Positions 55,132 through 64,000 of a DNA stretch of 64,000 nucleotides are shown in pieces. Source of the DNA: Capsulimonadaceae bacterium (GTDB taxonomy: Bacteria; Armatimonadota; Armatimonadia; Armatimonadales; Capsulimonadaceae); contig JARLGU010000031.1 of assembly GCA_031292625.1 (NCBI GenBank), positions 62,001-126,000 of the forward strand. Direction: 5' to 3'. Position 1 is the stretch's first letter, and every line of letters begins with the position of its first letter. The notes under the pieces were generated by a model that worked only from the letters and a program-made list of their open reading frames with translations, was not told where the DNA came from and did not search any database. The position numbers and the translations under genes are program-made.

Positions 55132-56322
55132 CTACTTACCAGTTGAGGCCGTTCTAGAATCCACTGATCGCGGAGCGCCTCGTTCCCACGTTACGCGCTG
55201 GGAGTTCGTCACGAAGCGCCAGAAGCCACAGAGGAGCGAGAAGTTCATCAGGTAGAAGTACGTCACGGCGCGAAGGGGTTTGGGCACCCACGTGCCGAAC
55301 GAGGTGGTTGCCGCGAGGACGGAGATGAAGATCCCGCAGATCTGCAGGCCAAGCAGCCCAAGAAGCAGCGGATTGCTCGTCAGCGCGAAATTGGCCGCGA
55401 GCCCCGTCAAAATAAAGAACGGAAGCGTCCAGCGAATGATCTTGTGGCTCCAGTACGCGAGGCAAACTAATCCAAATCGCGGGTTCAAGAGTGAGCTGGT
55501 CATGCCGATCGCCTGCCAGTCGCCTGCCCCGATGCGTGTTTTTCGAACCATCTCCTGCCGGCACGACGCGCACGGCGGCTCAGTTGCTCGCGCGAACGGG
55601 TCCTGACTGACGCGGTAGCCCTGCTCAAGGACACGCAATGTGATGACAAAGTCATCGACGATCGTATTTTCGTTGAGCCTCATGTATGCGGCTTTGCGCA
55701 ACGCGTAAATGCCGCCGTTCGATCCGATCAAAAAACCGAGCCGGCTTGAGTTCCTCTTGATCCAGTTCTCATAACGCCAATAAATGCCCTCGCCAGATAC
55801 GCCGCCGTCTTGTTCGAGATGGAGTTCGCCGCTGACGCATCCTACTGCGGGATCAGCGAAATGGGCGACAAGCCGCCGAACCGCGTCGGGCGCATACATC
55901 GTATTCGCGTCGGACATGACGAGCAATTCGTCATTGGCTTGCTCGACTAGATCGTTGAGCACGGATGCCTTGCCACGCCGTCGATCAAATGTAAACGCTC
56001 GCAATCGGGGGTCGGAACATTGGGTCAGGATGCGCGCTGTTTGGTCGGTGGAACCGTCCGAACCGACCAGAAGGGTGAACTTTTCCTTGGGATAATCAAT
56101 TGCCCACGTATTATCGAGCTTCTTCGATAGGACCTCCGCCTCGTTGTAGGCGGCCACGAGCATCGTAACGTGCGGCAGTTCATCGTCGGGCAATGCAGCA
56201 GGCCGCGTATCCTTGGCGGGGGATACCCAAGCGATCAAGGCAAGCAAAAGCGGATACACGAAATACGTGTATCCAACTATGCCCCAAGAAATGATAAACA
56301 CGTACAACGCCAACTTACTCAT
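55132..56322 (-). CDS. Membrane-associated GT2 glycosyltransferase
   Basis: This is a 396-residue processive-type GT2 enzyme. An N-terminal helix (about 5-30) is followed by the GT-A domain: VAAYNEAEVL, SDGSTDQT, MSDANTMYAPDAV (DxD-equivalent), CVSGEL, and a GxGDWQAIG block in place of the usual QxxRW. About three helices near the C-terminus follow. It probably makes or extends a surface polysaccharide. It is last on the minus-strand polysaccharide locus. Confidence 0.87.
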   Translation of the reverse strand: MSKLALYVFIISWGIVGYTYFVYPLLLALIAWVSPAKDTRPAALPDDELPHVTMLVAAYNEAEVLSKKLDNTWAIDYPKEKFTLLVGSDGSTDQTARILTQCSDPRLRAFTFDRRRGKASVLNDLVEQANDELLVMSDANTMYAPDAVRRLVAHFADPAVGCVSGELHLEQDGGVSGEGIYWRYENWIKRNSSRLGFLIGSNGGIYALRKAAYMRLNENTIVDDFVITLRVLEQGYRVSQDPFARATEPPCASCRQEMVRKTRIGAGDWQAIGMTSSLLNPRFGLVCLAYWSHKIIRWTLPFFILTGLAANFALTSNPLLLGLLGLQICGIFISVLAATTSFGTWVPKPLRAVTYFYLMNFSLLCGFWRFVTNSQRVTWERGAPRSVDSRTASTGK

Positions 56323-56635
56323 TAATTAGACTCTGGCGCGAGGCGAGCGTAATGTGATCGCGCGAATGGCGAACATCGCATGCCTAATAATACCTGATGA
56401 CACACTCTCGCCACGCCGATCCGGCTGGATATTTCCTAGACATCTTCTCCGAAGATCAAAGAATGCAATGTGGTCGCTATGCTTGCATTCTTTCAAAATT
56501 AACTGAAATCACCGGTGGCCAATTTGAAGGTTGCGCGACGTCCGTGGACGAGGAGACTGTCCGATTGAGGCCGGGGACGTCCAGCGCTTTCTCCCTCCGT
56601 GTTGTTAGACGCGGCAATGCTCCCCAATGTTGCAA
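56323..56635. other. Intergenic region between two GT2 genes
   Basis: These 313 bases are AT-richer than the flanks. They hold a hairpin at 56458-56493 and half of the inverted repeat at 56627-56656. A plus-strand frame of 163 codons crosses it but runs antisense into the GT2 gene and has no family features. Confidence 0.4.
56458..56493. terminator. Bidirectional hairpin, AAAGAATGCAA/TTGCATTCTTT
   Basis: An 11-base perfect stem with a 14-base loop, with T-rich ends on both strands. It lies downstream of the GT2 gene on the minus strand and suits an intrinsic terminator. Confidence 0.55.
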
Positions 56636-56656
56636 TTATCTTGATAATTGCAACAT
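56627..56656. repeat. Perfect 14-base inverted repeat at a gene end
   Basis: ATGTTGCAATTATC, two bases, then GATAATTGCAACAT. It covers the last codons and stop of the GT2 gene at 56636-57568. Confidence 0.6.
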
Positions 56657-57568
56657 GATCATCACGCGAAGACGATTCCAACAGTATTGCGCCTGCCAGG
56701 GAGAGACAAGCGCCGCGCCCAATATAAGGAAGGGAGCGAATATACGGTTGCGCTGTGTCAGTGCCCGTCGAGACCATCGTTCGGCGATGCGCATGGACGC
56801 AGATTCCACGAGACCGCACTGGGTGGCGCGGTCGTATCCTTCCGCGGTGAAACCATCGTTGCCGCCGTTCGTGAGCCGCATTTTATAGAGGGATACGATA
56901 TACTTGTGTGCCTTGCGTTGTTGGAGGGTGTAGAGCTCGGTAATATTGCCCGGTCGTAGTCGCAACGCGACTAATGCCTCCGGAAGATTTGCGACTTGCC
57001 AGCCTAGCGTGATCGTCCGCAACAGGAAGTCGTAATCCTGCGCCACCTTCATTATCCGGTATCCATTGAGCTTGTCGTAGATTTCCCGGCGAACCAACCA
57101 GGACGAGTGCTTGGCGGGCGAAGCGAGCAGCATTGTTCGCTTGACGAGATCCGGCGTGCGTGGCGCCGTGACAGTCGCGAGAGGGCGATCCGATACATCG
57201 ACCATGACCACCGCCGTGCCAACGAGGCCGACGGCAGGATTGGCTTCCAGGAAAGCGATTTGCTTCTCGAAACGCGTTGGCATCGCGAAGTCGTCCGCGT
57301 CGAGGCAAGCGATATAATCGCTGGTACAATACGGCAGTCCGTAATTTCGAGCTGCGGCTGCCCCGCTGTTCTTAGGAGTAGAGAGGATCGTCACCCGGTC
57401 GTCATTGCTAGCGAGACGTTCTAAGACCGCCAGCGTATGATCGGTTGAGCAATCGTTCACGGCCACGATCTGAATGTCACGCATCGTCTGTGCAAGAAGA
57501 CTTTGGACAGCCTTCTCGATATATGGCTCGACATTATAGGCGGCCATGATCACGCTAACTTTTGGCAC
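56636..57568 (-). CDS. GT2 family glycosyltransferase
   Basis: This 310-residue enzyme opens with VSVIMAAYNVEPYIEKAV, then NDCSTDHT, the GAAAARNYG block and CLDADDFAMP (DxD motif with DADD). Two weak hydrophobic segments near the C-terminus may tether it to the membrane. It adds one sugar to a lipid-linked or surface glycan. The upstream side holds only the decayed gmd. Confidence 0.9.
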   Translation of the reverse strand: MPKVSVIMAAYNVEPYIEKAVQSLLAQTMRDIQIVAVNDCSTDHTLAVLERLASNDDRVTILSTPKNSGAAAARNYGLPYCTSDYIACLDADDFAMPTRFEKQIAFLEANPAVGLVGTAVVMVDVSDRPLATVTAPRTPDLVKRTMLLASPAKHSSWLVRREIYDKLNGYRIMKVAQDYDFLLRTITLGWQVANLPEALVALRLRPGNITELYTLQQRKAHKYIVSLYKMRLTNGGNDGFTAEGYDRATQCGLVESASMRIAERWSRRALTQRNRIFAPFLILGAALVSPWQAQYCWNRLRVMIMLQLSR

Positions 57569-57629
57569 TATGTAAGTCCCTCATGGAGATTTCTGCACCA
57601 CGAAATTAATGCAAAGGAATAGATGGCCA

Positions 57630-58010
57630 TCATCGCTCCATGAAATCATCGAGTGTCGTCATATGAACAAGCGCGGATCCACGCGCTTCCCACTTATGGA
57701 TTAGCTCACGATGGGCCAGCTTAAGATCGAACTCGACCATTCAATCGACAAGGCGATCGAACGATATCTCAGGTCCCCACCCAAGCGCCGTTTCCACCTT
57801 CGTGGCGTCTCCCAGCAAATGGTCGACTTCCGCGGGCCTTATGTGGCGTGCGTCAAAATCGACATGGTTGTCAATTGACAGGTCGAGAACGGCACTAGCC
57901 ATTTTCGAGGAACTGGCGGACTGAAAACGCTACCCCCGGGTGCGACGACACAGTCGCCCGGGACGTCCGACCGCACGAGCCAAAGACCTGTCGCGGTCTC
58001 AAGAATAATA
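57630..58010 (-). pseudogene. Decayed GDP-mannose 4,6-dehydratase gene (C-terminal part)
   Basis: The minus strand contains broken blocks of Gmd in order. WLVRSDVPGDCVVAPGG (about 57920-58000) comes first. After a frame change, FSVRQFLENG follows (about 57900-57930). After another frame change, DFDARHIRPAEVDHLLGDA, KVETALGWGPEISFDRLVD run to an in-frame TGA at 57741-57743, where Trp is usual. The frame then continues MVEFDLKLA, again Gmd-like. At least two frameshifts and one nonsense change show it is not functional. The N-terminal two thirds are missing or unrecognisable. Confidence 0.75.
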
Positions 58011-58422
58011 ACTTTACCCTCTCGCCAAGCATGTTTCGATCAGAAGCGAAGACAGCGCACGTCACTTTTATGACTCTCTCGCGAAGTCCGGCTGGCTACA
58101 CTGTTGGACAGCGATGTGTCTATGGTGATATTGGAGGAGTACGCAACGGACATCTGACGCCGAATGGGACTGCACCCAACTAAATCGCTTACGTTCGGGA
58201 CATGAAGGGTCGGGTCCATGTTACCGTTAGAGCATTCCACCTGTCAACACAAATGCCGTCCGGATGGCGATCCTGCGTATGGGATGACGTCCACGCCTTA
58301 TCAGGCAGCCGCTCCGCCATTTTTCCATGTCCGGCGCAATTGCCCCATCACGGTTTGCCGACGCGCTGAACAAGGCTCTTGAGATACCTGCGCTCAGGAG
58401 CCACAAGCGAAATGGAGAAGGG
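58011..58422. other. Degenerate stretch upstream of the gmd remnant
   Basis: A 66-codon minus-strand frame (58040-58240) shows no family features, and the rest has many stops in all frames. It may be the rest of the decayed gmd or of another lost nucleotide-sugar gene. I cannot identify anything in it. Confidence 0.35.
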
Positions 58423-59532
58423 CTACCCGAATCGCTTCATTACTTCCAGCGTTTGGAGTGCGGTGGTCTTCCATGAAAACCTCGCCAGGTTATTTCGGCC
58501 CTTGGCCACCAGACTCTCGCGCAATTCCGGTTCCGAAAGACAGCGTCTAAGCACCGTGGTCATATCCTCTGTCGAGAACGGATCGAAGTACACCGCTCCG
58601 TCACCCGCCACTTCCGGAAGCGACGCCGCGTTTGCGGCGGCGACCGCTGTCCCCGCCTGCTGGGCGTCCAGCGCCGGGAGCCCAAAGCCTTCATAGTAGG
58701 ACGGGAAGACGAACAAGTCGGCGTGTGCGATCAACGGCATAACGTGCTCGTCCGGGACGTAGCCCGTTACGATCACGCGATCCGCCAGTCGTAGATCCTT
58801 TATGCATCGATCCAGCTTGCCGTTTTCCGGCACGTGCCCCACCAGAACGAGGTCGTGTGGAAACTCGTTGCGGATCGATGCAAATGCCTCGAGCAGGCGC
58901 GGAATGTTCTTCCGCTCACTTTGGCTGCTGAACACGATCAAGTACGGAGCTCGCAGCCCATACGCCTGAGTAAGCTCGTCTTTGCTGATCGAAGTCGCCA
59001 CGTGGGTGCGCGGGCCAAGCAGAGTGACGGTCGTTTTGCTCGCCTCTATGCCGATCTTCTCCCTGAGGCCACTTTGGGAGAATTCCGAGACCGTGATGAC
59101 GTGATCGCTTCGAATCGCCGATTGCGTGACGAACCAGCCGAATATCAGGCGTTTCCACGCGGACATGGCCTCCTTGAGTGCAATAAAATTGAGATCGTGA
59201 ATGTTTACGACGTTGGCGCACGGCAAGCTCAACGGGCAGACATAGCCGAGCGAAAAGCATACGTCGATTTCATCCCGCTTTAAACGACTCGGCAAGACAA
59301 ACTGCTCGAAGAAATACCGTCTCGGCAGATTCTTGGCGTCGATTGGACAGATCGCGGTCTCAAAGTTCGCCGCCTTCGGAATGTCGAGCTTCGCGCCTTC
59401 GCGGTTTGTGTAAACGACATATTGGTTATCCGCGTCTATTTCCGCCATGCCGGCCATAAGGTGTTCGGCATACGTCTGCGTGCCGCCGACATTGCCCGGT
59501 GTGCAGTAAATGACATTTAAACCGATTTTCAT
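58423..59532 (-). CDS. GT4 family glycosyltransferase (group 1)
   Basis: This is a 369-residue GT-B enzyme. The N-terminal domain has GGTQTYAEHL (donor/acceptor loop). The C-terminal domain has YLIVFSSQSERKN, VGHVPENG, VTGYVPDEHV and the E-x7-E block FPSYYEGFGLPALDAQ, typical of mannosyl or glucosyl transferases. It appears intact while both adjacent genes are decayed. The second of two ATGs (59532) is used. Confidence 0.9.
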   Translation of the reverse strand: MKIGLNVIYCTPGNVGGTQTYAEHLMAGMAEIDADNQYVVYTNREGAKLDIPKAANFETAICPIDAKNLPRRYFFEQFVLPSRLKRDEIDVCFSLGYVCPLSLPCANVVNIHDLNFIALKEAMSAWKRLIFGWFVTQSAIRSDHVITVSEFSQSGLREKIGIEASKTTVTLLGPRTHVATSISKDELTQAYGLRAPYLIVFSSQSERKNIPRLLEAFASIRNEFPHDLVLVGHVPENGKLDRCIKDLRLADRVIVTGYVPDEHVMPLIAHADLFVFPSYYEGFGLPALDAQQAGTAVAAANAASLPEVAGDGAVYFDPFSTEDMTTVLRRCLSEPELRESLVAKGRNNLARFSWKTTALQTLEVMKRFG

Positions 59533-59548
59533 CAATATATCCCCGTTT

Positions 59549-60460
59549 CTAAAGATCCTTTGCCGCCGCGCTCAGGGTCGCGTGCGTGATCAAATGAGCG
59601 TATTGGGAAAACTCCAGTTCGCTGTCGATTGGGGCCAGCGAAGTCATCAAATGTTCGGTACGGGCGGACGTACCAGCGACCCTACTGCCGGCGCTTCGCA
59701 GCACGCTGTATTTCGTTGCGAAGGCGATTGGAAAGATCAGCCATACCGTATACAGTTCCGTATATCCGACAAATGCTGCGGACGAAAGGCCGATTCCGAT
59801 CAAATAACTTACGAGGTAGCCCTGCATCGCCGCATCGCCTGCCGAAAGGCGATGCAGGCGGAATCGAGGGGCGCAAGAGAGATGCCGAAAAGAATGAGCA
59901 AAATGCTTACCATCCTTCTTCGGCCAGGATTCTGAAAAAATCCGCAGTAATGCTGTTTGTAAAGACCGCCAATTCTGTCGCCGCCACGTAGTTCATCAAC
60001 AACTGTGGCGATACTCCCAATCCCACGCCTGCGAGCGAGTGGGCTGCAAACATCAGGCAACCCGCCAAGATACCCGCAAACCTAGATACTGTCGTTCCTT
60101 GCAGTTCCAGTGCCAAATGGTCGCAGAATGTGCCAAGCGGACGATTTCTATTATAAACGTGTCCACGGACCGCGCAATATCTTGAGATGCAAGCGTGCAG
60201 ACAGCGCCTTCGAGTACCGAGGTCGAATAAAACAGCAGCATGGCCTTCGGCACGGCGAAAACGAACGCTATGCGCGTGATTTCGCAGACTAGCAAGAATA
60301 TCATACAACTCGCAAGCGATATAAGTGCCTGCCAACCAAAAGTGGGCGTAATCGGAAACAACGCAATGCAAGGAATCCATAAAGACGCGCCCGTCCAATA
60401 CAACAATGAATTGACGGTCTTATGCATGGCGTCCTGTTCGCATACTTATTCGTGAATCCA
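59549..60460 (-). pseudogene. Frameshifted polytopic membrane protein gene
   Basis: Hydrophobic segments are spread over three minus-strand frames, in order. About 60420-60180 carries LLYWTGASLWIPCIALFPI and WQALISLASCMIFLLVCEI. About 60080-59907 has FAGILAGCLMFAAHSLAGVG in a second frame. About 59827-59680 has GYTELYTVWLIFPIAFATKY in a third. Taken together they read as one protein of several helices broken by frameshifts. Its C-terminus matches the protein entering at the right edge (YTELYPAWLLFPVALAMKY). The family (flippase, polymerase or GT-C) is unresolved. Confidence 0.6.
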
Positions 60461-60539
60461 TGTTGGACATTCGTGCAGGCGCTGCACGCCGAGGTCAGTC
60501 GAGGAAAGTTCATCGGAGGAGAGCGGCATTCCCGACAAT

Positions 60540-61730
60540 CTATGCGCGCATAATGCGCTCGAATAGTGTCATGAACTGTCCCGTCACCGCGTTTGCGCCG
60601 TGCACTTCAATCGCGCGCTTTCTAGCCGCCTTTCCGAGGCGTGTCCGGAGCGCGGCGTCGTTTGCTAACCTTATTATAGCCGATGCGAGGGCGTTAGGGT
60701 CATTCGGAGACACCAACTCTCCTGTTTGCCCATGCGACACTTCAGCCTTGAATGTATCGATTTCCGTCGCGATGATCGGGAGGCCGCACGACATCGCGTT
60801 GAGGAGTGGGCCGCTCGCTGATGGGCCGAGTCCGCCAATATAAGGCAAAACGAAAATGTCCGCGGACGCAAAGGTTTGCTGCATGGTTTCTCGCGGCAAA
60901 TAGCCTGGAATGTCAATAAGGCGCGCCGCAGGGGATGACATTACCAAGCTCCTCATGCGCTCGCAGAATGTATCGGAGGACCCAACGCCGTCGGATCCGC
61001 CCGTCAATAGCAGACGAATACGGCTGCCGCATTCGCGTTGAACGTCCTCCATTGCTCTTATGAGCGGCTGGATGCCTTTTGAGGGAGCCCAGAACCCGGC
61101 GAATAGCACCGTGATGGTCTGCGCAGCGGGCCTTTCGCGCTCGATCTCCGGCGGTAAACTCGCCAGAAGATGCGGGATCGAACAAGCATTCTGAAGCCCG
61201 TAATGCGATTCAAGGGAGGCCGCGCCAGCCTCGGTCAGCGTGACGACCGCCGCAGCCGACCGTAGGACGCGGCCCACAACCCCGCGCGCAAGCTGCGTAT
61301 AATCCAGCGCCCGCGCAACATGACGGACGAAATTCGAGCGCAAACCGAAACACAATGGATAGAGCGCAGGGGCGACTACAAGCGGCGGATCGTGGACCGT
61401 CAGCGAATAGCGGACAGCGGGGGCCAGGCGGCGGATCCAGTAAAGGGTATAAAACTCGTCGAACTGTTTGATGCCGATTTCCGCGTGAACGAGACGACTC
61501 TCGCAGAGAACGCCATCCTCGATCCATTTCTGTACGCGTCTGCGGCAGGCTTCAAAGTCACGCAATGAGTTGCCGGTCACGCGATCATGCTCGGACCAGT
61601 CGAGATGGCAGCCGGTACAATCCCGCATCGCGGCACTGAACGCGGCTGCATAGTCGGCAATCCCCGATCTAGACGGCGGGTGAGGAGCGAGGTATAATAC
61701 GGAAGTTCCTGATTGATCGGTCAACGGCAT
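60540..61730 (-). CDS. GT4 family glycosyltransferase (group 1)
   Basis: This is a 396-residue GT-B enzyme: LYLAPHPPSRSGIADY near the start (the GG-x-G-acceptor loop of many surface polysaccharide GT4 enzymes), VLFAGFWAPSKGI, LLTGGSDG, IPGYLPRE, and the acceptor-phosphate region LPYIGGLGPSASGPLLNAM with the second-domain AMSCGLPIIATE. The start at ATG 61730 begins at the conserved first strand; a longer frame to 61856 would overlap the preceding GT2 gene. Confidence 0.88.
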   Translation of the reverse strand: MPLTDQSGTSVLYLAPHPPSRSGIADYAAAFSAAMRDCTGCHLDWSEHDRVTGNSLRDFEACRRRVQKWIEDGVLCESRLVHAEIGIKQFDEFYTLYWIRRLAPAVRYSLTVHDPPLVVAPALYPLCFGLRSNFVRHVARALDYTQLARGVVGRVLRSAAAVVTLTEAGAASLESHYGLQNACSIPHLLASLPPEIERERPAAQTITVLFAGFWAPSKGIQPLIRAMEDVQRECGSRIRLLLTGGSDGVGSSDTFCERMRSLVMSSPAARLIDIPGYLPRETMQQTFASADIFVLPYIGGLGPSASGPLLNAMSCGLPIIATEIDTFKAEVSHGQTGELVSPNDPNALASAIIRLANDAALRTRLGKAARKRAIEVHGANAVTGQFMTLFERIMRA

Positions 61731-61762
61731 AATAGTGTTCTCGTAACGCCCCGTTTTGAGCG

Positions 61763-62629
61763 CTATACCACGGCGCTGCTTCGGTAAGGCTTTGTTAACC
61801 CGCTTACTAATCCCTGCCAGCGGACGATAGCGATCCGAATCTGGTTCGGATTGCACCGCAAACAGGCCATGACGATCGCTCGAAACGACATCGCTACGCA
61901 GGCCGTTGATTCGAGGGCGCTCAGATTGTTCTTGCGGGCCACTTGGCCCATGGCAAACGCATAGTGATACAGCTTGCGCTTCGCCGCCGCATCGACGACG
62001 ACATCTGACAGATTGGGATGATGGACGCGGAGTTCGGGCGCGAAATAGGCCACAATTCCGGCATGGGACGCTCGCAGCAACAAGTCCGTTTGTTCGCCAG
62101 CCCAGAGATCGGTTCCGGCCCCCGGCCCGAGTTCCTCATCGTAGCCGCCCAACGCATCGAACGCGCTCCGGCGAATAAAAAAGGTGTACTCACAGCCCCA
62201 ATAAAATGATCGGAAGCGGCTCATCCGGTGTACGCCCGGCTTCGGGGGGCGGCCGTAGTAACTGCCGTTTTCATCAACCGGAACGCCTAGAATTGCCTGC
62301 CAATCCTGGTGTTCGCGCAGGATCCTTGCCGCCGTTTCGAGCACATCGGGATCGTAGAAGCAGTCGTCGTCTGGCCACGTCACGTACGCGCCGCGCGCAT
62401 GGCTGAACCCTTCGTTTCGAGCACGCGCCGCGCCGCGCTGCCGGGAGCGAACGTGGGTGATGTCCAACTTGGACGCATACCTTTCAATAACGGAATCAAG
62501 CGAGTTGCTCCTGCTTTGGTCCACGACGATCACATGAAAATCGGTCAGGGATTGGCGGTCCAGCGTTCTAAACAGACGCTCAAGGTCATCGGGACGGCCG
62601 ACGGAGGGGACAATAAGCGAAAATAGCAT
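61763..62629 (-). CDS. GT2 family glycosyltransferase
   Basis: A 288-residue enzyme with LIVPSVGRPDDLERL, VVDQSRSN, GAARARNEGF and WPDDDCFYDPDVL (DxD as PDDD). It also has a late GGYDEELGPGAG-D-WAGEQTDLLLR block typical of rhamnosyl/galactosyl GT2 enzymes. Two bases separate its start from the stop of the GT9 gene upstream, so they are coupled. Confidence 0.9.
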   Translation of the reverse strand: MLFSLIVPSVGRPDDLERLFRTLDRQSLTDFHVIVVDQSRSNSLDSVIERYASKLDITHVRSRQRGAARARNEGFSHARGAYVTWPDDDCFYDPDVLETAARILREHQDWQAILGVPVDENGSYYGRPPKPGVHRMSRFRSFYWGCEYTFFIRRSAFDALGGYDEELGPGAGTDLWAGEQTDLLLRASHAGIVAYFAPELRVHHPNLSDVVVDAAAKRKLYHYAFAMGQVARKNNLSALESTACVAMSFRAIVMACLRCNPNQIRIAIVRWQGLVSGLTKPYRSSAVV

Positions 62630-62631
62630 TG

Positions 62632-63816
62632 TTATTCCTTCGTGTTCGACAACGCGTTAGGCACGCTCGATTGTCGCAGCAATTCCATTCCGGCATTGAT
62701 GGCCTCTCGAACCGTTGTTAGACGGCGGTCTAGCTGCGTTGGACCAAGCGAGACGCATGTTCCGGGATATCCCCACTGCTGCTGGTGTTGCTGGGCCGAC
62801 TCCCAAGCGGTGACGTTGCCGGACAGCCACTCGGGACCGAGTAGGACGACCTCCGGCTTTGTGAAGGCCGCAGCCGCATGCATGACCATGCTGCCGTTGC
62901 AAAACACCAAATCACAGGCCGCAATTGCTGCGAAGGATTCGCGCAAGGACAGCTTTCCGCAGGCACTGACCGCGCCGGATATCGCGCTTGCGATCGCCTC
63001 GCCGATATTGGCGTCTGCGGCGCCTCCGAGCACTAAAATATCCACGGAACGCGTTTGCGCAAGTTCGCGGGCCAGAGCGACAAAGTTATCCGCTCCCCAC
63101 GATTTGTTTGGATGGCCAGACCCCGGCGCAATCACAACTCGCGCGGCGCCTGACGAGTTCGCGTCCGAACGCGTGCGCCACTTGCGTTCGCCCCGTTCGC
63201 GCTCATCGTCCGACAAATAGATTTGCGGACGCGCTGGCGGCAACGAGCGAGCCCCCAAGATCTCGGCGAAACGGAGATTATGGCGTGAGACATGTTGGTG
63301 ATAGTCGTAAGGGATAGTCAACTGGCATGCTGATGCGCCGCCGCCTCCGATCAGTCCCTTGACGCCTAGGCGGAACGGAATCCCGAGCCGCAGCAGCAGC
63401 ACGGATCCTAGATGCGAGCCGAGAACATCGATCCCGATCGTAAAATGACGCTTCTGCAGGTCACGGACCTGAGATGACTGAAAAATATACCGAAGCGCCC
63501 CCGCGTACACCTGGCCGATCGATTTGCCGTAGCACGTGCGGTTGTTCCACGGAGCATCGACGACCAGCACTTCGTCAACGTACGGATTGTTCAGCAGCGT
63601 ATCCTTGTTCCACGGGCCAACCGCGACCGTCAGGCGCGCGCCGGGATATATCTCCTTGAGCGCCTGAAACAAAGGGCTGGTGACCAGCAGGTCTCCAATA
63701 TCGTTGTTGCGGAGCACAAAGATCGACTGCGGCGCCTCCGGGATCCGATCGTACGATTTGACCAGCTTGCCCGCAAGCCAAATCGGCGCCTCAATTGCGG
63801 TCGCTTTCCAACTCAT
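62632..63816 (-). CDS. GT9 (heptosyltransferase-like) glycosyltransferase
   Basis: A 394-residue GT9 enzyme that likely adds a heptose or similar sugar to LPS core or a surface glycan. The N-terminal domain has FVLRNNDIGDLLVTSPL, the conserved R-x-x-x-x-GD loop. The C-terminal domain has IAPGSGHPNKSW, LGGAAD, KLSLRESFAAIAACDL and NGSMVMHAAAAF (donor phosphate site). The start ATG 63816 is taken at the first conserved residues. With the heptose kinase gene at 24.7 kb this supports heptose-containing LPS. Confidence 0.9.
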   Translation of the reverse strand: MSWKATAIEAPIWLAGKLVKSYDRIPEAPQSIFVLRNNDIGDLLVTSPLFQALKEIYPGARLTVAVGPWNKDTLLNNPYVDEVLVVDAPWNNRTCYGKSIGQVYAGALRYIFQSSQVRDLQKRHFTIGIDVLGSHLGSVLLLRLGIPFRLGVKGLIGGGGASACQLTIPYDYHQHVSRHNLRFAEILGARSLPPARPQIYLSDDERERGERKWRTRSDANSSGAARVVIAPGSGHPNKSWGADNFVALARELAQTRSVDILVLGGAADANIGEAIASAISGAVSACGKLSLRESFAAIAACDLVFCNGSMVMHAAAAFTKPEVVLLGPEWLSGNVTAWESAQQHQQQWGYPGTCVSLGPTQLDRRLTTVREAINAGMELLRQSSVPNALSNTKE

Positions 63817-63890
63817 AATCTGTTCCGTGCTGCCATAACTTACGCGACAGCTTCGTCGCTCACATGCCACTGGCGCGGCGTCGAGGGGGA

Positions 63891-64000
63891 TCACCGCTCT
63901 GCGGCGGTACTAGACGAGACCGAGATCCTTTGCCGAGCACTGTACTTCATGGCCAATGCTACTGGAAACAGAAGCCATGCCGGGTAGAGTTCGGTGTAGC
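63891..64000 (-). CDS. C-terminal end of a polytopic membrane protein, partial at right edge
   Basis: The last 35 codons read YTELYPAWLLFPVALAMKYS followed by a basic tail. They match the C-terminus of the broken gene at 59549-60460 (YTELYTVWLIFPIAFATKY), so this is a paralogue, perhaps the intact one. The rest lies beyond the window; the type of transporter or transferase is unknown. Confidence 0.55.
   Translation of the reverse strand, partial: YTELYPAWLLFPVALAMKYSARQRISVSSSTAAER

Noticed and set aside
56397-56888. 163-codon plus-strand frame between the GT2 genes
   Set aside because: Its second half is antisense to a solid GT2 gene and the first half covers hairpins; no domain is seen.

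Overview
The window is GC-rich bacterial chromosome with dense, ordinary gene packing. There are no rRNA or tRNA genes, no phage modules and no CRISPR array. An outer envelope is implied by a heptose-7-phosphate kinase, a heptosyltransferase-like GT9 enzyme and a glycosyltransferase cluster. A T-box leader controls valS, which is unusual for a diderm. Sugar-phosphate isomerase/epimerases, carbohydrate esterases and a split b6-type cytochrome b also occur. This mix fits an Armatimonadota-like or other deep-branching environmental lineage. That placement is inference; nothing in the window proves it.

Layout. 1-5 kb: two secreted or cytosolic alpha/beta hydrolases, a CE7 acetyl esterase and two tandemly duplicated TIM-barrel sugar-phosphate isomerases. 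5-9 kb: smc. 9-14 kb: a secreted esterase, a large exported Ig-repeat/coiled-coil protein and a small exported protein. 14.2-24.7 kb: a respiratory island on one strand, led by a good promoter. It encodes a CcoS-like protein, Rieske protein, cytochrome b in two pieces, a five-heme cytochrome c, a membrane-anchored one-heme cytochrome c, CcoN, CcoO, a small membrane protein and the copper ATPase CcoI. Together they could carry electrons from quinol to oxygen; no CcoP is present. 24.7-31 kb (minus strand): heptose kinase, membrane glycosyltransferase, a DUF559 nuclease remnant, and valS with its T-box.

31-38.9 kb: an unidentified protein, a polysaccharide deacetylase, an AraC regulator, a CDF-like transporter, and a three-gene set (class II aldolase, large two-Rossmann zinc dehydrogenase, SrlD-like SDR) for a polyol or ketose phosphate. 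38.9-44.6 kb: a hybrid histidine kinase and a separate two-component operon whose sensor carries a collagen-like Gly-Pro tract. 45-50 kb: SGNH hydrolase coupled to a TPR protein, a PHP-type hydrolase and a polyol dehydrogenase. 50.4-54.3 kb (minus strand): overlapping genes for a secreted metallopeptidase, IspE and a nucleotidyltransferase, then a third sugar-phosphate isomerase. 55-64 kb (minus strand): a surface polysaccharide locus with GT2, GT4 and GT9 enzymes interleaved with decayed genes. The decayed genes are a gmd (GDP-mannose 4,6-dehydratase) remnant and a broken polytopic membrane protein. A relative of the latter enters at the right edge.

Two dispersed intergenic repeat families were recognised by eye. 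One ends in a purine-rich, Shine-Dalgarno-like run just ahead of start codons (ccoN, ccoO, SDR). The other occurs as inverted copies near 10.0 kb and 53.4 kb.
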